Below, piece after piece: positions 5,300-6,164 of a DNA stretch of 6,164 bases. The stretch is from an uncultured Calothrix sp. Its GTDB lineage: Bacteria; Cyanobacteriota; Cyanobacteriia; Cyanobacteriales; Nostocaceae. The position numbers and the translations under genes are program-made. Position 1 is the stretch's first letter. Each line of letters begins with the position of its first letter. The DNA lies in NCBI GenBank assembly GCA_937884685.1, contig CAKZYM010000167.1, forward strand, positions 1 through 6,164. Reading direction: 5' to 3'. The notes below the pieces were generated by a model. The model had not been told where the DNA came from, did no database searches, and was given only the letters and a program-made list of their open reading frames with translations.

Positions 5300-5305
5300 C
5301 TCCTT
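5300..5305 (-). promoter_or_regulatory. Shine-Dalgarno AAGGAG for the 81-residue protein
   Basis: On the minus strand AAGGAG lies ten bases before the ATG at 5289. It is the clearest ribosome binding site in the window, where most other starts lack one, and it fixes this start. Confidence 0.7.
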
Positions 5306-5336
5306 CTTTGATAATGAAGTGAATTTAAGCGAAATA

Positions 5337-6164
5337 TTAGTAACTATTATCCATATTATTATCTATTTTTTCCGATTGATTTCCAGCGATTCTCGCGTAA
5401 ATAGAAGGTGCTATCTGTTGAAAATGTTGAACGTCTGCTTCACTTAAACCATTAGCTTCAATTTCTTCCACGGTATTACCTATTGACAATGCTTGATCCT
5501 TCCCATCAGAATACTTAACTCGCATTTTCGGATTAGATGAACCATTAGTCCATAAAGTAATCTCTTGTGTTTGAGGATTCCAGCTTACTGTATTTAACTT
5601 CCCTTCTACTGTTGTTTTATCCTGAGTAGAAAGAAAAGCATAAATAATCGGTGCTACTTCTAATGTACGATTAGCTTGGATTTGTTGCGCTAATAAAAAT
5701 TTATTTTCGGAAGGCTCATTGTGTGGAATTATACTCCACTCTTCGGGATACTCTATCGAATTCGCATCAACTACAACTTTTGCTGCTGAGGGTGGAGCAG
5801 CGGTAATATTTCCTTTGACGGTGTAACCCTGTACCGGAATCTTATGAGCTTTCAATACTGCTGAAAGTTTCTCGAATGATTCGGGTTTTAATTCTCCCAA
5901 CTTCTTGTCTTTAATCATTGCAACCCCGATATCTGGTTTCTGAGGATTTCTACTTGGTTTAACGGAAATAGTCACAGTAGCTTGATAAACCTGCTTGCTC
6001 CAATCCACATCAACGAAAGCTCCCGATTTTAACTTATTCACCTCGATTGAATTGCCTTTTGGTGTAGTAATAGTTACCCCCGTACTTGCTTCACTGGTTA
6101 TCGTAGCGTTGGCGTTAAGCGAAGCTCTACCGAAGGTAATCGCACTTACAGGAAGTTGAGCATC
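5337..6164 (-). CDS. Hypothetical protein, C-terminal 275 residues (N-terminus off window)
   Basis: The frame is open to the right edge, so the start lies outside. A GTG at 6041 is in frame but is best read as an internal Val, since coding-like sequence continues upstream (...NSIEV-NKLKSG...). I do not recognise the family. The first part (about 1-70) looks beta-rich (ASLNANATITS, GVTITTPKGNSIEV, ATVTISVKP). A mixed middle includes LKPESFEKLSAVLKAHKIPVQGYTVKG (92-118). Next come AQQIQANRTLEVAPIIYAFLS (159-179) and a beta-like stretch VEGKLNTVSWNPQTQEITLW (186-205). A helical tail includes TVEEIEANGLSEADVQHF (231-248) and ends hydrophilic. GN/GK-type strand openings recur (FGRASL, VKGNIT, VEGKLN), perhaps related beta modules. 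No membrane segment is visible in this part. It leads a probable two-gene operon with the 81-residue gene. A large plasmid- or element-type protein is possible but unproven. Confidence 0.75.
   Translation of the reverse strand, partial: DAQLPVSAITFGRASLNANATITSEASTGVTITTPKGNSIEVNKLKSGAFVDVDWSKQVYQATVTISVKPSRNPQKPDIGVAMIKDKKLGELKPESFEKLSAVLKAHKIPVQGYTVKGNITAAPPSAAKVVVDANSIEYPEEWSIIPHNEPSENKFLLAQQIQANRTLEVAPIIYAFLSTQDKTTVEGKLNTVSWNPQTQEITLWTNGSSNPKMRVKYSDGKDQALSIGNTVEEIEANGLSEADVQHFQQIAPSIYARIAGNQSEKIDNNMDNSY

Noticed and set aside
5235..5447. Plus-strand open frame of 70 codons
   Set aside because: It overlaps the 81-residue gene and the larger minus-strand gene; its Ile/Phe/Tyr-rich product is typical of antisense AT-rich DNA.
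6039..6041. GTG start for the right-hand minus-strand gene
   Set aside because: Forty-one further codons are open upstream with protein-like composition and no ribosome binding site precedes the GTG, so it is read as internal Val.

Overview
The window looks like an accessory region of a filamentous cyanobacterium (Nostocales-like). This is inferred from protein families, not from a marker gene. It is AT-rich, prefers A/T-ending codons, and carries two AAA-like ATPases of the kind that cyanobacteria multiply (one fused to WD40 repeats, one to a small HTH-type domain). It also has a secreted PPC-like protein and a DUF3768 protein. I saw no rRNA, tRNA, CRISPR array or complete transposase gene.

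Layout. Positions 1-2001 (minus strand, running off the left edge) encode the first 667 residues of an AAA-like ATPase with a membrane segment and C-terminal WD40 repeats encoded by 123-bp tandem units. Positions 2002-2489 are a long divergent intergenic region, unusually dense in direct and inverted repeats. Positions 2490-3842 (plus strand) hold a second AAA-like gene with an N-terminal HTH-type domain. It is split by one in-frame TAA at 3435-3437, exactly where relatives (from memory) have Glu, and the reading frame continues unbroken on the other side, so I call it a pseudogene or a very recent truncation. Positions 3975-4442 encode a small exported beta-rich protein with four cysteines. 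A terminator-like hairpin follows, then a DUF3768 gene (4627-4986). A 16-bp-stem hairpin (4992-5030) separates this from a convergent minus-strand pair: an acidic 81-residue protein (5044-5289) downstream of a larger unrecognised protein (5337-6164) that runs off the right edge.

How the genes may work together. The two divergent ATPases share a promoter region, and one carries a putative DNA-binding domain. A regulator/sensor pairing is therefore possible, with the repeats between them as candidate operators. This is inference. ATPases joined to WD40 repeats are discussed as signalling or conflict (defence-like) proteins, but nothing here proves that role. The right half contains DUF3768, a family I associate with plasmids and other accessory DNA, next to two unknown genes, which hints at plasmid or integrated-element origin. 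No clear complete new system is visible. The best leads are the fresh nonsense mutation, the altered Walker B motif in the same protein, and the phased TTGAGT repeats.
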